A stretch of 64,000 nucleotides of DNA from JBBDLF01 sp040879025 (GCA_040879025.1 JBBDLF010000029.1:1-64000); one strand, 5' to 3'; shown: positions 49,778 through 59,690, counted from the first letter of the stretch. A program made the numbers and translations. Notes: a model not told the origin generated them from the sequence alone.

Positions 49778-52285
49778 ATGCAGTTTCGAAAAACCCGCCT
49801 TTGTTCCAGCATTTCCCTCGTACTATATACCGGCCTTTATTCCGGCTTTCTGGCCGCCACGCTGGTGCGGCAGGTCAACGCGCAGACTGAACCGCAGATT
49901 TCCAGGGGAGAGTATGGCCTTGACTGGGTTCCACGGGAACAAATGACCGCGGAGGAGCTGGAGCAGACTCCGGCCAATTGCTGTGGCGCCTTTATCGAAC
50001 CCGTTCGCGAAGGCGTTGACCCCGAGGCCGACCCCGACACAGCCGACACGCTCTTTACCGTACAGAATTTTAGCGGTGCCAGTAACGAAGTCATCACTAT
50101 TGACGGGCCTGTGATGCTCCAACAAGGCAATCGCACCATCGAAAATACCGGGGAAACTGTCATCAGCCGCAACGACGACACGCTGCGTATGGAAGGCGAT
50201 GTGGAGTTTCGAGAGCCTAATCTGTTGCTGAGGGGATCGTCCGCGCTGGTTGACCGCGAGAACAATATCAACCAGGTTGAATCCGCCAGTTATGTCATCC
50301 ACGACTTCGGCGCCCACGGGAGTGCGGGCCGCATTACCTATAACAGTGAGTCGGACATCATCGTCATTGAGAACGGGCAATTCAGCCGCTGCGAGCCCGG
50401 CTCGAATTTCTGGTATCTCGAGGCGGATCAAATCCGCCTCGACCAGGTTGAAGGCAGAGGCTACGCCGACTCTGTCACGCTGAAGGTGAGGGAAGTGCCG
50501 ATATTCCACTACCCATTCACCCTGCCGTTTCCTCTCGGCGACCGGCGCATGAGCGGATTCCTGGCACCAAGTACAGGTCATACGCGGGACGGTGGTTACG
50601 ACCTCGCGGTGCCTTATTACTTCAATCTCGCGCCGCACTACGATGCCACGCTGACCCCGCGCATTTTGACAGACCGCGGCTTGATGACGGGAGCGGAGGT
50701 TCGTTACCTGGCGCCCTGGTCCATAAACACCGTGAACCTGGCGCATCTGGGTGATGACGACAGATATGAATTGAGTCCGGCCGGGGAGCCGCTGGTCGAT
50801 TCCCCTCCGGTTGAGGACCGCTGGTTTCTGGGCTACGAACATTTCGGGGCACTGGGTGACAACTGGTCAACTTTTGTGGATTACAACGCGGTCAGCGATG
50901 CGGAGTATTTCCGCGACCTGGGCTCCAGCGGCCTGAATGTGGCCAGCCGAACCCATCTGAACCGCCAGGGTCGGCTGGATTTCAATGGCGCGCTGTTCCA
51001 GGCTTCGGTGAATGTGCAACGTATCCAGGTTATCGACCCGTTCATTCCCGCGGACGGCATCAGCAAACCCTACGACAAGCTCCCCGAATTCGATATTCGC
51101 ACGGGCTTCGCCTTGCCCGGAGCGGTGGATTTCACGTTGCAGGGTGAATTCACCTCTTTCGATCGCAACCTGGACGAAAGCCTGCTGTCGATGACGCAAA
51201 CTGCCAATGGTGCCCTGGTCACCGGGGATCGTCTGTATCTGGAGCCCGCACTGAGTTGGGCGCTTGAAGCACCCGGCTGGTTCCTGAGACCGACGGCGAA
51301 GTACAAATTGACCGGATATGACCTGGAAAACCAGGCCCTGGGGCTGAACGACGATCCGGAATTTGGCGTCGGTGTGTTCAGCGTCGACGGCGGACTGGTA
51401 TTTGAACGAATGCTTCAATTTGCTTCGGCCGACTTCATGCAAACCCTGGAGCCGCGGCTTTTCTACCTTTACAGTGAATATGAGGAACAGAGCATGCTGC
51501 CCCTGTTCGATACCTCCGAATTCAATTTCAGTTTCAGCCAGCTGTTTCGTGACGACCGGTTCGCCGGAGGTGATCGCGTGGGCGATGCCGATCAGTTGAC
51601 CGTGGCGCTCACCAGTCGACTGCTCGACAACCGGGGCCGTGAACGCGCCAGCATCAGCGTGGGCCAGATTCACTACTTTGAGGATCGCCGGGTCACGCTG
51701 GAAAACCCGCTGCACCACATCGAGCCCCGCGAATCACCCACTTCCGGCACTTCCGATCTGGTAGCGGAATTGAGTTATGCCTTCAGTGACAGCTGGCAGC
51801 TGCGGGCCGGCGCCCAGTGGGATCAGGACGCCGGTGAATTCGATGACGGCAGTTTTCAGTTCCGTTACCAGTCGCAGAACAATGCCATTTTCAATGTGGC
51901 TTTCCGCTACCGCGACCTGGTGACGCTGCATGGCATCGTGCCTCCCGACATCGATCCCCGCATCAGGCAAAGCGACGTCTCCACGGTGATCCCGGTGAAT
52001 AGCAATTGGCGAATTCTCGGTCGTTGGAACTACGATCACGGTAATTCCCGGGACCTCGAGACTTTTGCGGGTGTAGAATACAGCAATTGCTGCACCACCA
52101 TCCGTCTGATCGCCCGGGAATGGGTCGACGAAGACGAGTTGTTTCTCGCCGATATCGAGCCTGACCGGGGCATATTCCTGCAATGGACGCTGAACGGACT
52201 GGGAAATATCACCGGCGGGGGCTTAAGTAATCTGCTCAATGACGGTATTCTGGGGTTTCGGGAACCTTATATAAACGAAGACTGA
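49778..52285 (+). CDS. lptD: LPS-assembly protein LptD
   Basis: LptD is the outer-membrane beta-barrel that inserts lipopolysaccharide with LptE. The 835-residue product, from ATG 49778 with a signal peptide (MQFRKTRLCSSISLV to VNAQ), has an N-terminal OstA-like domain (LFTVQNFSGASNEV, YVIHDFGAHG). The barrel follows, ending GFREPYINED. Disulfide cysteines known from E. coli have likely counterparts: ANCCGAF at the N-terminus, FSRCEPGSNFWY (about residue 205) and NCCTTIRL near the C-terminus. surA follows in the same direction, as does the classical lptD-surA-pdxA-rsmA-apaGH order. Confidence 0.96.
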   Translation: MQFRKTRLCSSISLVLYTGLYSGFLAATLVRQVNAQTEPQISRGEYGLDWVPREQMTAEELEQTPANCCGAFIEPVREGVDPEADPDTADTLFTVQNFSGASNEVITIDGPVMLQQGNRTIENTGETVISRNDDTLRMEGDVEFREPNLLLRGSSALVDRENNINQVESASYVIHDFGAHGSAGRITYNSESDIIVIENGQFSRCEPGSNFWYLEADQIRLDQVEGRGYADSVTLKVREVPIFHYPFTLPFPLGDRRMSGFLAPSTGHTRDGGYDLAVPYYFNLAPHYDATLTPRILTDRGLMTGAEVRYLAPWSINTVNLAHLGDDDRYELSPAGEPLVDSPPVEDRWFLGYEHFGALGDNWSTFVDYNAVSDAEYFRDLGSSGLNVASRTHLNRQGRLDFNGALFQASVNVQRIQVIDPFIPADGISKPYDKLPEFDIRTGFALPGAVDFTLQGEFTSFDRNLDESLLSMTQTANGALVTGDRLYLEPALSWALEAPGWFLRPTAKYKLTGYDLENQALGLNDDPEFGVGVFSVDGGLVFERMLQFASADFMQTLEPRLFYLYSEYEEQSMLPLFDTSEFNFSFSQLFRDDRFAGGDRVGDADQLTVALTSRLLDNRGRERASISVGQIHYFEDRRVTLENPLHHIEPRESPTSGTSDLVAELSYAFSDSWQLRAGAQWDQDAGEFDDGSFQFRYQSQNNAIFNVAFRYRDLVTLHGIVPPDIDPRIRQSDVSTVIPVNSNWRILGRWNYDHGNSRDLETFAGVEYSNCCTTIRLIAREWVDEDELFLADIEPDRGIFLQWTLNGLGNITGGGLSNLLNDGILGFREPYINED

Positions 52286-52317
52286 CATTTAAACGAACCG
52301 AATCAGGGGTTTTGACC

Positions 52318-53643
52318 TTGCGTACAGTTAACAGATTTTTTGGATACCATTCCCGCCCTCTTCAAATTGGTGGATTGTTGGGTATTTGTCTGCTGGTGTT
52401 CGCGGTTTCAGGCCCCACGGCTCTGGCGCAGCGCCAGGTGCTGGACAAGGTAGTCGCGATTGTCGATGAGGGTGTGATCCTGCAAAGTGAACTGCAGCAA
52501 CGGCTGGCGTCTGTCAGGCAACAGGCCGGACTGAGCAATCAACAACTGCCCCCCGAAGAGGAATTGCGCCGCGAGGTACTTGAAGCGCTGGTGCTGGAAA
52601 ACCTGCAACTGCAAATGGCCGGCCGCGCCAGCATCCGCTTCGACGACGATACACTGAACCGAGTGCTGAGCAGTATGGCCCAGCAGAACAACATGAGTTT
52701 CGATGAATTCGTTGCGGCGCTTGAAGAGGAAGGCACCTACCTCCAGACCCGGGAGCAGGTACGCCGGGAACTGACGCTGCGTGAACTTCAACGTGGCCTG
52801 GTGAATCGCCGCATCACTATTACGGATCAGGAAATTGATAATTTCCTCGATTCCGAAATGGGACGCTCTACAATGGCCGCCGACTATCTGGTGGATCACA
52901 TTGTGGTGGCAGTCTCAGAAAGCGATTCTCGTGAACAGATCAACAACAAGCTGGAGTACGCTTCGGAGTTGGTGGCGCGACTTCGGGAGGGCGCTGACTT
53001 TGCCGGGGTGCGCAGCATGGCGCAACGGGACGGTCGCTACCCGGTATCCGGCAGCAATTTCGGCTGGCGAAAGCAGAACAACTTACCCAGCCTGTTTACC
53101 GACATCGTACCGCAGATGGTGGTCGGTGACGTTGAAGGGCCTATACGAGCGGGCAACGGATTCCATATCATCAAGTTGATGCAGATTGAAGGCGGGACCA
53201 GCCGTATTGTCAATCAGACCCATATTCGCCACATCATGGTAACGCCCAACGAAATCCGCACGGATGAGCAGGCGAGGGAACAGATCGCCCGCTTGCGCGA
53301 ACGAATTCAGGAAGGCGAAGACTTCGCCACTCTGGCAAGACAGAATTCCGATGACGCGGCTTCCGTGGTAGCCGGTGGCGACCTGGACTGGGTCAACGCG
53401 GGCGGGATGCCTCCGGCTATGGAAGACGTAGTCAATGCACTGGACGTTGGAGATCTGAGCGAGCCCTTCCGTACCGACCTTGGCTGGCATATCGCCGAAG
53501 TACTGGACCGCCGCGAACGGGATCTCAGTCAGCAGTACAGCCGCAGCCAGGCCGAGACCGCGTTGCGTAACCGGAAATTTGATATTGAATTGCAAAACTT
53601 CCTGATCGAAATCCGCGAACAGGCCTTTGTGGAATATAAATAA
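52318..53643 (+). CDS. surA: Periplasmic peptidyl-prolyl isomerase/chaperone SurA
   Basis: SurA is the main chaperone for unfolded outer-membrane proteins, including LptD. The 441-residue protein begins at TTG 52318, set by AGGGG at 52305-52309 and 8 nt spacing; an in-frame TTG at 52312 is a second option and no ATG is available. A signal-like stretch (GGLLGICLLVFAVSGPTALAQ) is followed by the SurA N-domain (VLDKVVAIVDEGVILQSEL). Two PPIC domains are visible (AADYLVDHIVVAV and TSRIVNQTHIRHIMV regions). It is upstream of pdxA by 60 nt. Confidence 0.95.
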   Translation: MRTVNRFFGYHSRPLQIGGLLGICLLVFAVSGPTALAQRQVLDKVVAIVDEGVILQSELQQRLASVRQQAGLSNQQLPPEEELRREVLEALVLENLQLQMAGRASIRFDDDTLNRVLSSMAQQNNMSFDEFVAALEEEGTYLQTREQVRRELTLRELQRGLVNRRITITDQEIDNFLDSEMGRSTMAADYLVDHIVVAVSESDSREQINNKLEYASELVARLREGADFAGVRSMAQRDGRYPVSGSNFGWRKQNNLPSLFTDIVPQMVVGDVEGPIRAGNGFHIIKLMQIEGGTSRIVNQTHIRHIMVTPNEIRTDEQAREQIARLRERIQEGEDFATLARQNSDDAASVVAGGDLDWVNAGGMPPAMEDVVNALDVGDLSEPFRTDLGWHIAEVLDRRERDLSQQYSRSQAETALRNRKFDIELQNFLIEIREQAFVEYK

Positions 53644-53703
53644 CCATACCAACGGAACCGGGGGCTATTTCGGCGCCCGACCTTTCTTTGCCAGGACTAC
53701 TGC

Positions 53704-54723
53704 GTGACCTATCGGATTGCCATCACGCCGGGAGAACCGGCCGGCATCGGCCCTGACCTTTGCGTGCAAATTGCCCGACAGCCTCCGCAACAAATGGAAC
53801 TGGTTGCTGTCTGTGACGCGGGGTTGCTGGAAAGTCGCGCCAAGGCACTTGATCTGCCCCTGAAACTGTTGCCCTTTGACCCGTCGTCGCCCCGCCGGGC
53901 TACCCGCATCGGTGAGCTTTCCGTATTGCATGTGCCGCTGGCCCTGCCCTGCGAAACCGGGAAACTGAATCCCGGCAACGCGGGCTATGTACTGGAAACT
54001 CTGGAAATCGCAGTACAGGCGGTTCGCCGCGGCTATCTCGACGCGCTGGTCACCGGGCCTGTTCACAAGGGCAATATCAATGAGGCGGGCATAGAGTTCA
54101 CGGGCCATACCGAATTTCTGGCCGCGCTGTGTCACCAGAAATTAACCGTGATGATGCTCGCCACCGAGGGGCTGCGTGTCGCTCTGGTGACCACTCATCT
54201 GCCCCTGAAGGCTGTGCCGGGAGCGATCACGGCAGAACTGCTTGATGAAATTATCACTATTTTGCATCGCGACCTGCGACAAAAATTTGGAATTGGCAGT
54301 CCAAAAATTGTCGTCTGCGGTCTTAACCCTCATGCAGGCGAAGGCGGTCACCTGGGCCGGGAGGAAATTGAAATTATCGAACCGGTGCTGAATGCGAAAA
54401 GAAAGCAGGGCATGAACCTGACCGGCCCCCTGCCTGCCGATACCCTGTTTACCGAAAAATACTTGCGGGATGCCGACGCGGTGCTTTCGATGTTTCACGA
54501 CCAGGGCCTGCCGGTGCTGAAATTCAAGGGCTTTGGCAACGCCAGCAATATCACCCTGGGCCTGCCGTTCATTCGCACCTCGGTCGATCATGGCACAGCG
54601 CTGGACCTTGCCGGTACCGGCAAGGCCACTACCGGCAGCCTGTACAATGCCATCGAAACCGCACGGATGATGTCCTTTCACTGGACGCAAGGTCAGCGTC
54701 CACAGGGAACCGGAACGCGTTGA
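53704..54723 (+). CDS. pdxA: 4-hydroxythreonine-4-phosphate dehydrogenase PdxA
   Basis: PdxA oxidises 4-phosphohydroxythreonine in pyridoxal phosphate synthesis. The 339-residue protein starts at GTG 53704 with AGGA 8 nt before it. It has ITPGEPAGIGPDLCVQIA at the start, the metal/substrate region VTGPVHKGNINEAGIEFTGH and IRTSVDHGTALDLAGTG at the C-terminal half. Its stop overlaps the rsmA start (TTGA), so they are coupled. Confidence 0.96.
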   Translation: MTYRIAITPGEPAGIGPDLCVQIARQPPQQMELVAVCDAGLLESRAKALDLPLKLLPFDPSSPRRATRIGELSVLHVPLALPCETGKLNPGNAGYVLETLEIAVQAVRRGYLDALVTGPVHKGNINEAGIEFTGHTEFLAALCHQKLTVMMLATEGLRVALVTTHLPLKAVPGAITAELLDEIITILHRDLRQKFGIGSPKIVVCGLNPHAGEGGHLGREEIEIIEPVLNAKRKQGMNLTGPLPADTLFTEKYLRDADAVLSMFHDQGLPVLKFKGFGNASNITLGLPFIRTSVDHGTALDLAGTGKATTGSLYNAIETARMMSFHWTQGQRPQGTGTR

Positions 54724-55502
54724 ACCATCGACCCAGAAAGCGTTTCGGCCAGAATTTTCTTCACGATGAGCACGTCATCCGGAAAATCATCGACAGCATT
54801 CAGATCAGGCCGGAAGATCATATCGTCGAGATCGGTCCGGGCCAGGGAGCGCTCACACGGCACCTGGTCAATCAGGGCAAACGCCTCGACCTGATCGAAC
54901 TCGATCGCGATCTTGTGGTCCGGCTTTCCAGTGAGATGGGAAGCCATGACCACCTGCACCTGCATCAGGCGGATATCCTCAAGTTCGACCTCGGCGACAT
55001 CGCCGAACCCGGGTTTCCCCTGAGAGTAGTCGGCAATCTTCCCTACAATATCTCCACCCCAGTGATTTTTCGCTTGCTGAAATACCAGTCAATGATTCGC
55101 GACATGGTTTTTATGCTGCAACTGGAAGTGGTGAACCGGATGGCGGCGGAACCGGGGAACAGGACATACGGCCGGCTGGGACTGATGGTTCAGTATTACT
55201 GCCGCGTGGAACATCTTTTCGATGTGCCTGCCAACGCGTTCACGCCCCGGCCAAAGGTTGTGTCCGCCATAGTGCGGCTGACCCCCCACACCACGCCGCC
55301 AGTGGAAGCCCGCGACGTCGGCTGCTTGCAAAACGTGATTCGCACCGCATTCACCCAACGCCGCAAAACCTTGAAAAACAGCCTGAAGACCCTTATATCT
55401 GAAGATGCGTGGACAAATATCCCCGTAGACAATTCTCAACGTCCGGAGAATATCAGTCTTGCCGATTATGTTAGAATAAGTGATTCACTCTCAGCGGACT
55501 GA
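54720..55502 (+). CDS. rsmA: 16S rRNA dimethyladenosine transferase RsmA (KsgA)
   Basis: RsmA dimethylates two adenines near the 3' end of 16S rRNA, a late ribosome-assembly step. The 260-residue protein starts at TTG 54720, overlapping the pdxA stop. It shows RKRFGQNFLHDEHVIRKII, the SAM loop VEIGPGQGALTRHLV and catalytic NLPYNISTPVIFRLL (near residue 105). No ATG precedes the conserved start, so TTG is probable. apaG follows after 33 nt. Confidence 0.96.
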   Translation: MNHRPRKRFGQNFLHDEHVIRKIIDSIQIRPEDHIVEIGPGQGALTRHLVNQGKRLDLIELDRDLVVRLSSEMGSHDHLHLHQADILKFDLGDIAEPGFPLRVVGNLPYNISTPVIFRLLKYQSMIRDMVFMLQLEVVNRMAAEPGNRTYGRLGLMVQYYCRVEHLFDVPANAFTPRPKVVSAIVRLTPHTTPPVEARDVGCLQNVIRTAFTQRRKTLKNSLKTLISEDAWTNIPVDNSQRPENISLADYVRISDSLSAD

Positions 55503-55535
55503 CAAAAGAGGCCTGTTCTGTCAACTCTCACTACT

Positions 55536-55910
55536 ATGTTGGATGAAGGTATCGATATCAAGGTAACCAGCCGTTACCTCAAGGAGCATTCCGATCCTCC
55601 AAACCGGCGGTTTGCGTTTGCCTATTCGGTGGATATTGTTAATCGGGGTGATGTGGGTGTGAAACTGATCAATCGCCACTGGCAGATCCGGGACGACAAT
55701 AATCACGTCGAGGAAGTCAAGGGGGAAGGTGTTGTCGGACAGCAACCGGTCATCGAACCGGGCCAGACCTTCCACTATACCAGCGGCGCGATCATTGCGA
55801 CCGAGTTCGGCACCATGCAGGGAAGCTACGAAATGGTCAGACAAGACGGTGTTAAATTCGAGACGCCCATTCCCGCCTTTTTGCTGTCACGGCCCTACAC
55901 CGTACACTGA
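55536..55910 (+). CDS. apaG: ApaG protein (DUF525)
   Basis: ApaG is a small conserved protein (124 residues here) with an FN3-like fold. E. coli mutants show altered Co2+/Mg2+ efflux, but its biochemical role is uncertain. The match covers the full chain: VTSRYLKEHSDPPNRRFAFA, LINRHWQIRDDNNHVEEVKG, GVVGQQPVIEPGQTFHYTSG and FETPIPAFLLSRPYTVH. It shares TGATG with apaH, so the two are translationally coupled. Confidence 0.96.
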   Translation: MLDEGIDIKVTSRYLKEHSDPPNRRFAFAYSVDIVNRGDVGVKLINRHWQIRDDNNHVEEVKGEGVVGQQPVIEPGQTFHYTSGAIIATEFGTMQGSYEMVRQDGVKFETPIPAFLLSRPYTVH

Positions 55911-56725
55911 TGGCTACATACGCTATCGGCGATATCCAGGGTTGCTTCAAGGCGCTCAGGAGATTGCTCCGGCAAGTAGATTTCAAACCCGGACGGGACC
56001 GACTCTGGTGTGTCGGCGACCTGATAAACCGTGGCCCCAAGTCTCTCGACACCTTGCGTTACCTGCGCGACATGGATGACACATGCCGCATTGTTCTGGG
56101 AAATCACGATCTTCACTTTCTGGCAATTTTTGCCGGCAAATCTCCCGCCCGAGGCAAGGACACACTGGCCAAACTGCTGAAGGCTCCTGATGTCTTTGAA
56201 CTTTCCGAATGGCTGCGCACCAAGCCTCTCGCCCATTACGACTGCGTGGAAAACGAAAACGGTGTCGGGCACTACCTGATGGTACACGCCGGTGTCGCGC
56301 CGCAATGGACTTTGCAGAAAACTCTCAATTGCGCCGCTGAGGTGGAATTGGCATTGCGCGGCCCCGACTACAAAACGTTTCTGAACAACATGTATGGCGA
56401 CCAACCGTCACGCTGGGACGAAACGCTCACCGGCCATGACCGCCTGCGCGTCATCACCAACTACCTTACCCGCCTGCGCTTTTGTGATGCCGACGGCAAT
56501 ATGAATCTCAGCGTCAAGGAAGGCCTGCGCTCGGCACCACCCGGCTTGAAACCCTGGTTTGAATTTGAAAATATCACACCACAGGCCAGTATTCTTTTCG
56601 GGCACTGGGCGGCGCTGGAAGGCTATACCGGCAAACAACAGATTTATGCACTTGACACCGGTTGTGTGTGGGGTCGTGAGTTAACGATGATGCGCCTTGA
56701 GGATCATCGGTTGTATAGCGTGTAG
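55910..56725 (+). CDS. apaH: Bis(5'-nucleosyl)-tetraphosphatase ApaH
   Basis: ApaH hydrolyses Ap4A to two ADP and in E. coli removes Np4 caps from RNA. The 271-residue metallophosphatase has TYAIGDIQGCFKALRRLL, WCVGDLINRGPKSLDTLRYL, IVLGNHDLHFLA and the later MVHAGVAPQWTL and FGHWAALEG. The ATG overlaps the apaG stop. The following gene cca starts 55 nt later on the same strand. Confidence 0.97.
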   Translation: MATYAIGDIQGCFKALRRLLRQVDFKPGRDRLWCVGDLINRGPKSLDTLRYLRDMDDTCRIVLGNHDLHFLAIFAGKSPARGKDTLAKLLKAPDVFELSEWLRTKPLAHYDCVENENGVGHYLMVHAGVAPQWTLQKTLNCAAEVELALRGPDYKTFLNNMYGDQPSRWDETLTGHDRLRVITNYLTRLRFCDADGNMNLSVKEGLRSAPPGLKPWFEFENITPQASILFGHWAALEGYTGKQQIYALDTGCVWGRELTMMRLEDHRLYSV

Positions 56726-56780
56726 TTTAGCCGGTCGTTTTAATGACCTGTTTTTTGAGAACCTTGTTTTTCGAGAACCT

Positions 56781-58034
56781 ATGAGAACCTATCTGGTCGG
56801 GGGCGCCGTACGCGACAAATTACTTGGTATCCCGGTTCGTGAACGCGACTGGGTAGTGGTTGGCGCGACCGTCGAGGAAATGCTGCGGCGGAAGTATGTT
56901 CAGGTAGGCAAGGACTTTCCCGTTTTTCTGCATCCGGACACGCATGAAGAATATGCGCTGGCGAGAACCGAGCGTAAAACCGGCCCCGGCTACAAGGGAT
57001 TTGAAGTTAACGCTTCACCCCAGGTAACACTTGACGAAGACTTGCAGCGGCGCGACCTCACTGTCAATTCCATCGCCCTGGACGAACAGGGCACTCTCTT
57101 CGATCCCTACGGCGGCCAGGCGGATATTGAAGCCCGCGTGTTGCGACATGTTTCGCCCGCGTTTCGCGAAGACCCGCTACGCGTATTGCGCGTGGCGCGC
57201 TTCGCGGCCCGCTTTGCCAATTTCGGTTTCCGGGTCGCGGACGAAACCGTTCTTCTGATGAAGAAGATTGTCGAAAGCGGTGAACTGGAACACCTGGTTG
57301 CTGAACGCGTCTGGCGAGAGTTGGAAACCGCTCTTAAAGAACAAGCGCCCGTCGTCTTTGTTAAAGTATTGCGGCATTGCAATGCACTGAAGATTATATT
57401 GCCGGAGGTTGACAATCTGTTCGGTGTACCTCAGCCGGAAAAGTATCATCCGGAAATCGATACCGGTGTGCATACTCTGATGTGCGTGGAGCAGGCAACA
57501 AGGCTTAGTGACGACCCGGTGGTCCGTTACGCGACACTGATTCATGACGTGGGCAAGGGTGTAACCCCGGAGTCGAAGTGGCCCAGTCATCACGGGCACG
57601 AAAAATTTGGACTGAGCCTGCAAAAAGACATTACCACCCGCCTGCGTGTTCCCAATGAATACGCGCAACTTGCCAGACTTGTCTGTGAATATCACACGCA
57701 TATGCACCGGCTGCGCGAACTGCGACCTTCGACTTTGCTTTCATTACTGGAGTCTCTCGACGGGTTTCGTCGACCCGAACGGATACAGCAGTTTCTGCTG
57801 GCCTGTGAAGCCGATGCGAAAGGCCGGACCGGACTCGAACAACGGCCCTATCCGCAGAAAGAGATGTTGATGGCGGCATTGCGGGCGGCGGCCGCGGTGG
57901 ACGTGGGCGCGCTGCTGAAAGACCGGCCCAAACCAGAACACGACGTCAAGAGTTTTGTCAGACAAAAGCGTATGGCGGCGATCCAGGCGCAGCGAGGGTC
58001 GGCAGAACCTGACGCGAACACCGGTGAGCACTGA
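56781..58034 (+). CDS. cca: Multifunctional CCA-adding enzyme (HD-domain form)
   Basis: Cca adds CCA to tRNA 3' ends, and the HD domain gives phosphatase/phosphodiesterase activity. The 417-residue product begins YLVGGAVRDKLLGIPVRERD, with catalytic block ERDWVVVG, RRDLTVNSIALD and the HD site LIHDVGKGVTPESKWPSHHG (residues about 255-275). ATG 56781 is the likely start; an earlier ATG at 56697 would overlap apaH by 29 nt and add 28 unrelated residues. The GGCPAVRD-like motif places it in class II. Confidence 0.96.
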   Translation: MRTYLVGGAVRDKLLGIPVRERDWVVVGATVEEMLRRKYVQVGKDFPVFLHPDTHEEYALARTERKTGPGYKGFEVNASPQVTLDEDLQRRDLTVNSIALDEQGTLFDPYGGQADIEARVLRHVSPAFREDPLRVLRVARFAARFANFGFRVADETVLLMKKIVESGELEHLVAERVWRELETALKEQAPVVFVKVLRHCNALKIILPEVDNLFGVPQPEKYHPEIDTGVHTLMCVEQATRLSDDPVVRYATLIHDVGKGVTPESKWPSHHGHEKFGLSLQKDITTRLRVPNEYAQLARLVCEYHTHMHRLRELRPSTLLSLLESLDGFRRPERIQQFLLACEADAKGRTGLEQRPYPQKEMLMAALRAAAAVDVGALLKDRPKPEHDVKSFVRQKRMAAIQAQRGSAEPDANTGEH

Positions 58035-58038
58035 ATCG

Positions 58039-58785
58039 ATGCAACAGAACAAACCCGTGGTACTGGTAACCGGCGCCGCCAGACGTATCGGCGCGTGCAT
58101 TCTCGAACATTTCCACAGCCGTGGCTTCAATAGCATTCTTCATTACAATCGATCTGAGGACGAGGCGCGGCGTCTGAGTGAGCGACTCAATGCCGCGCGC
58201 CCGGATTCCGTGACTACCCTGCAGGCCGACCTGACCGATAGTTCATCGGTAAACCGCCTGGCGCAGCAGGCCGTCGCCAGCTATGGCAGACTGGATGTCC
58301 TCGTCAATAATGCCTCCACGTTTTATGCCACTCCGCTGTCCACCGCTACCGACGAAGACTGGAATACCATCGTCGACAGCAATCTCAAGGCCGCGTATTT
58401 TCTCAGCCAGTTTCTGACGCGGGCACTGCGTGACCGGAACGGCGCTATAGTCAATATCATCGATATTCACGCGGACAAACCATTGCCGAATTACAGTATC
58501 TACAATATCGCCAAAGCGGGGCTGAAAGCGATGACCCGCTCACTGGCCCGTGATCTGGCGCCGGATATCCGCGTCAATGGCGTGGCGCCCGGCGCGATTT
58601 TGTGGCCCGAGCCCGCGGCAGGCGAAGCAGCCGATCCCGCGCTGGAAAAACAGGTACTGGATGAAATCAGCCTGGGGCGTCTCGGGCGACCTGAGGATAT
58701 CGCGACACTGGCGTACTTCCTTGCCTCTGAAGCGACCTACCTCACCGGAGAAGTCATCCGAGTGGATGGCGGCAGGTATCTGTAG
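58039..58785 (+). CDS. Pteridine reductase-like short-chain dehydrogenase
   Basis: A 248-residue SDR with the NAD(P) motif VVLVTGAARRIGACILEHF, the NNA block LDVLVNNASTFYATP and the catalytic YNIAKAGLKAMTRSLARDLA. The end TYLTGEVIRVDGGRYL is typical. In Pseudomonas a pteridine reductase stands beside folB/folK, and the neighbours here agree, so it may reduce dihydropteridines for a folate-like pool. ATG 58039 lies 4 nt after the cca stop. Substrate is inferred. Confidence 0.86.
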   Translation: MQQNKPVVLVTGAARRIGACILEHFHSRGFNSILHYNRSEDEARRLSERLNAARPDSVTTLQADLTDSSSVNRLAQQAVASYGRLDVLVNNASTFYATPLSTATDEDWNTIVDSNLKAAYFLSQFLTRALRDRNGAIVNIIDIHADKPLPNYSIYNIAKAGLKAMTRSLARDLAPDIRVNGVAPGAILWPEPAAGEAADPALEKQVLDEISLGRLGRPEDIATLAYFLASEATYLTGEVIRVDGGRYL

Positions 58786-58800
58786 GCTTCCGTGTGGGGG

Positions 58801-59295
58801 CTACCCCTGCCACTGAAAATCGACCGGCCAGATTCGCTGGCGGCTTTTGTCGTATTCGTTCCATAAATGGCGGTAGGTTTTGCCGCTGGGCGGATGCACT
58901 TCATCTCCGAGAACTTCGGCCAGCGGCCACAGTACAAACGCATTGCGGGTAATTTCCGCGCGCGGCAGCTCGATACCGGCGTGTATACCCTGATAGTCGC
59001 CGTAGGTGAGAATATCGATATCCAGAGTTCGGCTGGAAAATCTCGGTGCCGCCCGATCACGGCCGTGGCGGTCTTCCAGTCTTTTTACAAAGGCGATCAG
59101 TTCACTGAGGCTTGCTTCGGTCTCGATCACGACGACCAGATTCAGAAAATTATCCCCGCTGAATCCGATCGCCTCACTTTCGAACACCGGAGATATTTTT
59201 ACTTCACCGTATTGTTGCCGCAGTTCGGCAAGCGCGCCGGCGATATGGCCGGCGGCATCGGTATTGCTGCCTATGCTTAGCGCGATGCGCATCAT
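58801..59295 (-). CDS. folK: 2-amino-4-hydroxy-6-hydroxymethyldihydropteridine pyrophosphokinase FolK
   Basis: FolK transfers pyrophosphate from ATP to hydroxymethyl-dihydropterin for folate synthesis. The 164-residue product begins at ATG 59295, which has AAGGA 4 nt upstream and starts right at the family similarity (MRIALSIGSNTDAAGH). ATG 59340, overlapping the folB stop as ATGA, is another option. Marks include YGEVKISPVFESEAIGF, FLNLVVVIETE, FSSRTLDIDILTYGD and LPRAEITRNAFVLWPLAEV. It is downstream of folB. Confidence 0.93.
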   Translation of the reverse strand: MMRIALSIGSNTDAAGHIAGALAELRQQYGEVKISPVFESEAIGFSGDNFLNLVVVIETEASLSELIAFVKRLEDRHGRDRAAPRFSSRTLDIDILTYGDYQGIHAGIELPRAEITRNAFVLWPLAEVLGDEVHPPSGKTYRHLWNEYDKSRQRIWPVDFQWQG

Positions 59296-59336
59296 GGCTT
59301 CCTTGTCTGCCTGCACCATTTGCTTTAGCGGCTGAT

Positions 59337-59690
59337 TCATTTTTTGCTGCGCTGGATAATGACGCCGACGTCTCTTGCGCCGGTGACCGCGCCTGGCTTG
59401 CCGACTCGCAGCGTCACATCGGAAACCTTGAACTCGGCAAGCACGATTTGAGCTACCTGTTCCGCCATCGCTTCTATCAGAAAGAAGCTGCTGGCTTCAA
59501 GGAATTCTATCAGGCGTTTGGCCACGGCCTTGTAGTCCAGCGCTTCGTCGATGCTATCGCTCCGGGCAGCGTTGCGAATATCCGTACTCATTTCCAGATC
59601 CAGACTGACGGTTTGCTTTTGCTTGCGCTCCCAGTCATAGATTCCAATGATAGTCTCTATTTCCAGTTCGCGAATGTAGACAGTATCCAT
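59337..59690 (-). CDS. folB: Dihydroneopterin aldolase FolB
   Basis: FolB cleaves dihydroneopterin to the substrate of FolK. The 117-residue protein is a normal FolB: MDTVYIRELEIETIIGIYDW, the active-site Lys/Glu region and YKAVAKRLIEFLEASSFFLI. It lies directly downstream of tsaD with a 42-nt gap and overlaps the longer folK start as ATGA, so folB-folK are coupled. plsY, often near here in Pseudomonas, is absent. Confidence 0.95.
   Translation of the reverse strand: MDTVYIRELEIETIIGIYDWERKQKQTVSLDLEMSTDIRNAARSDSIDEALDYKAVAKRLIEFLEASSFFLIEAMAEQVAQIVLAEFKVSDVTLRVGKPGAVTGARDVGVIIQRSKK

Noticed and set aside
57955..58038. Earlier start for the pteridine reductase gene
   Set aside because: It lies inside cca and encodes unrelated residues; the SDR fold begins at 58039.
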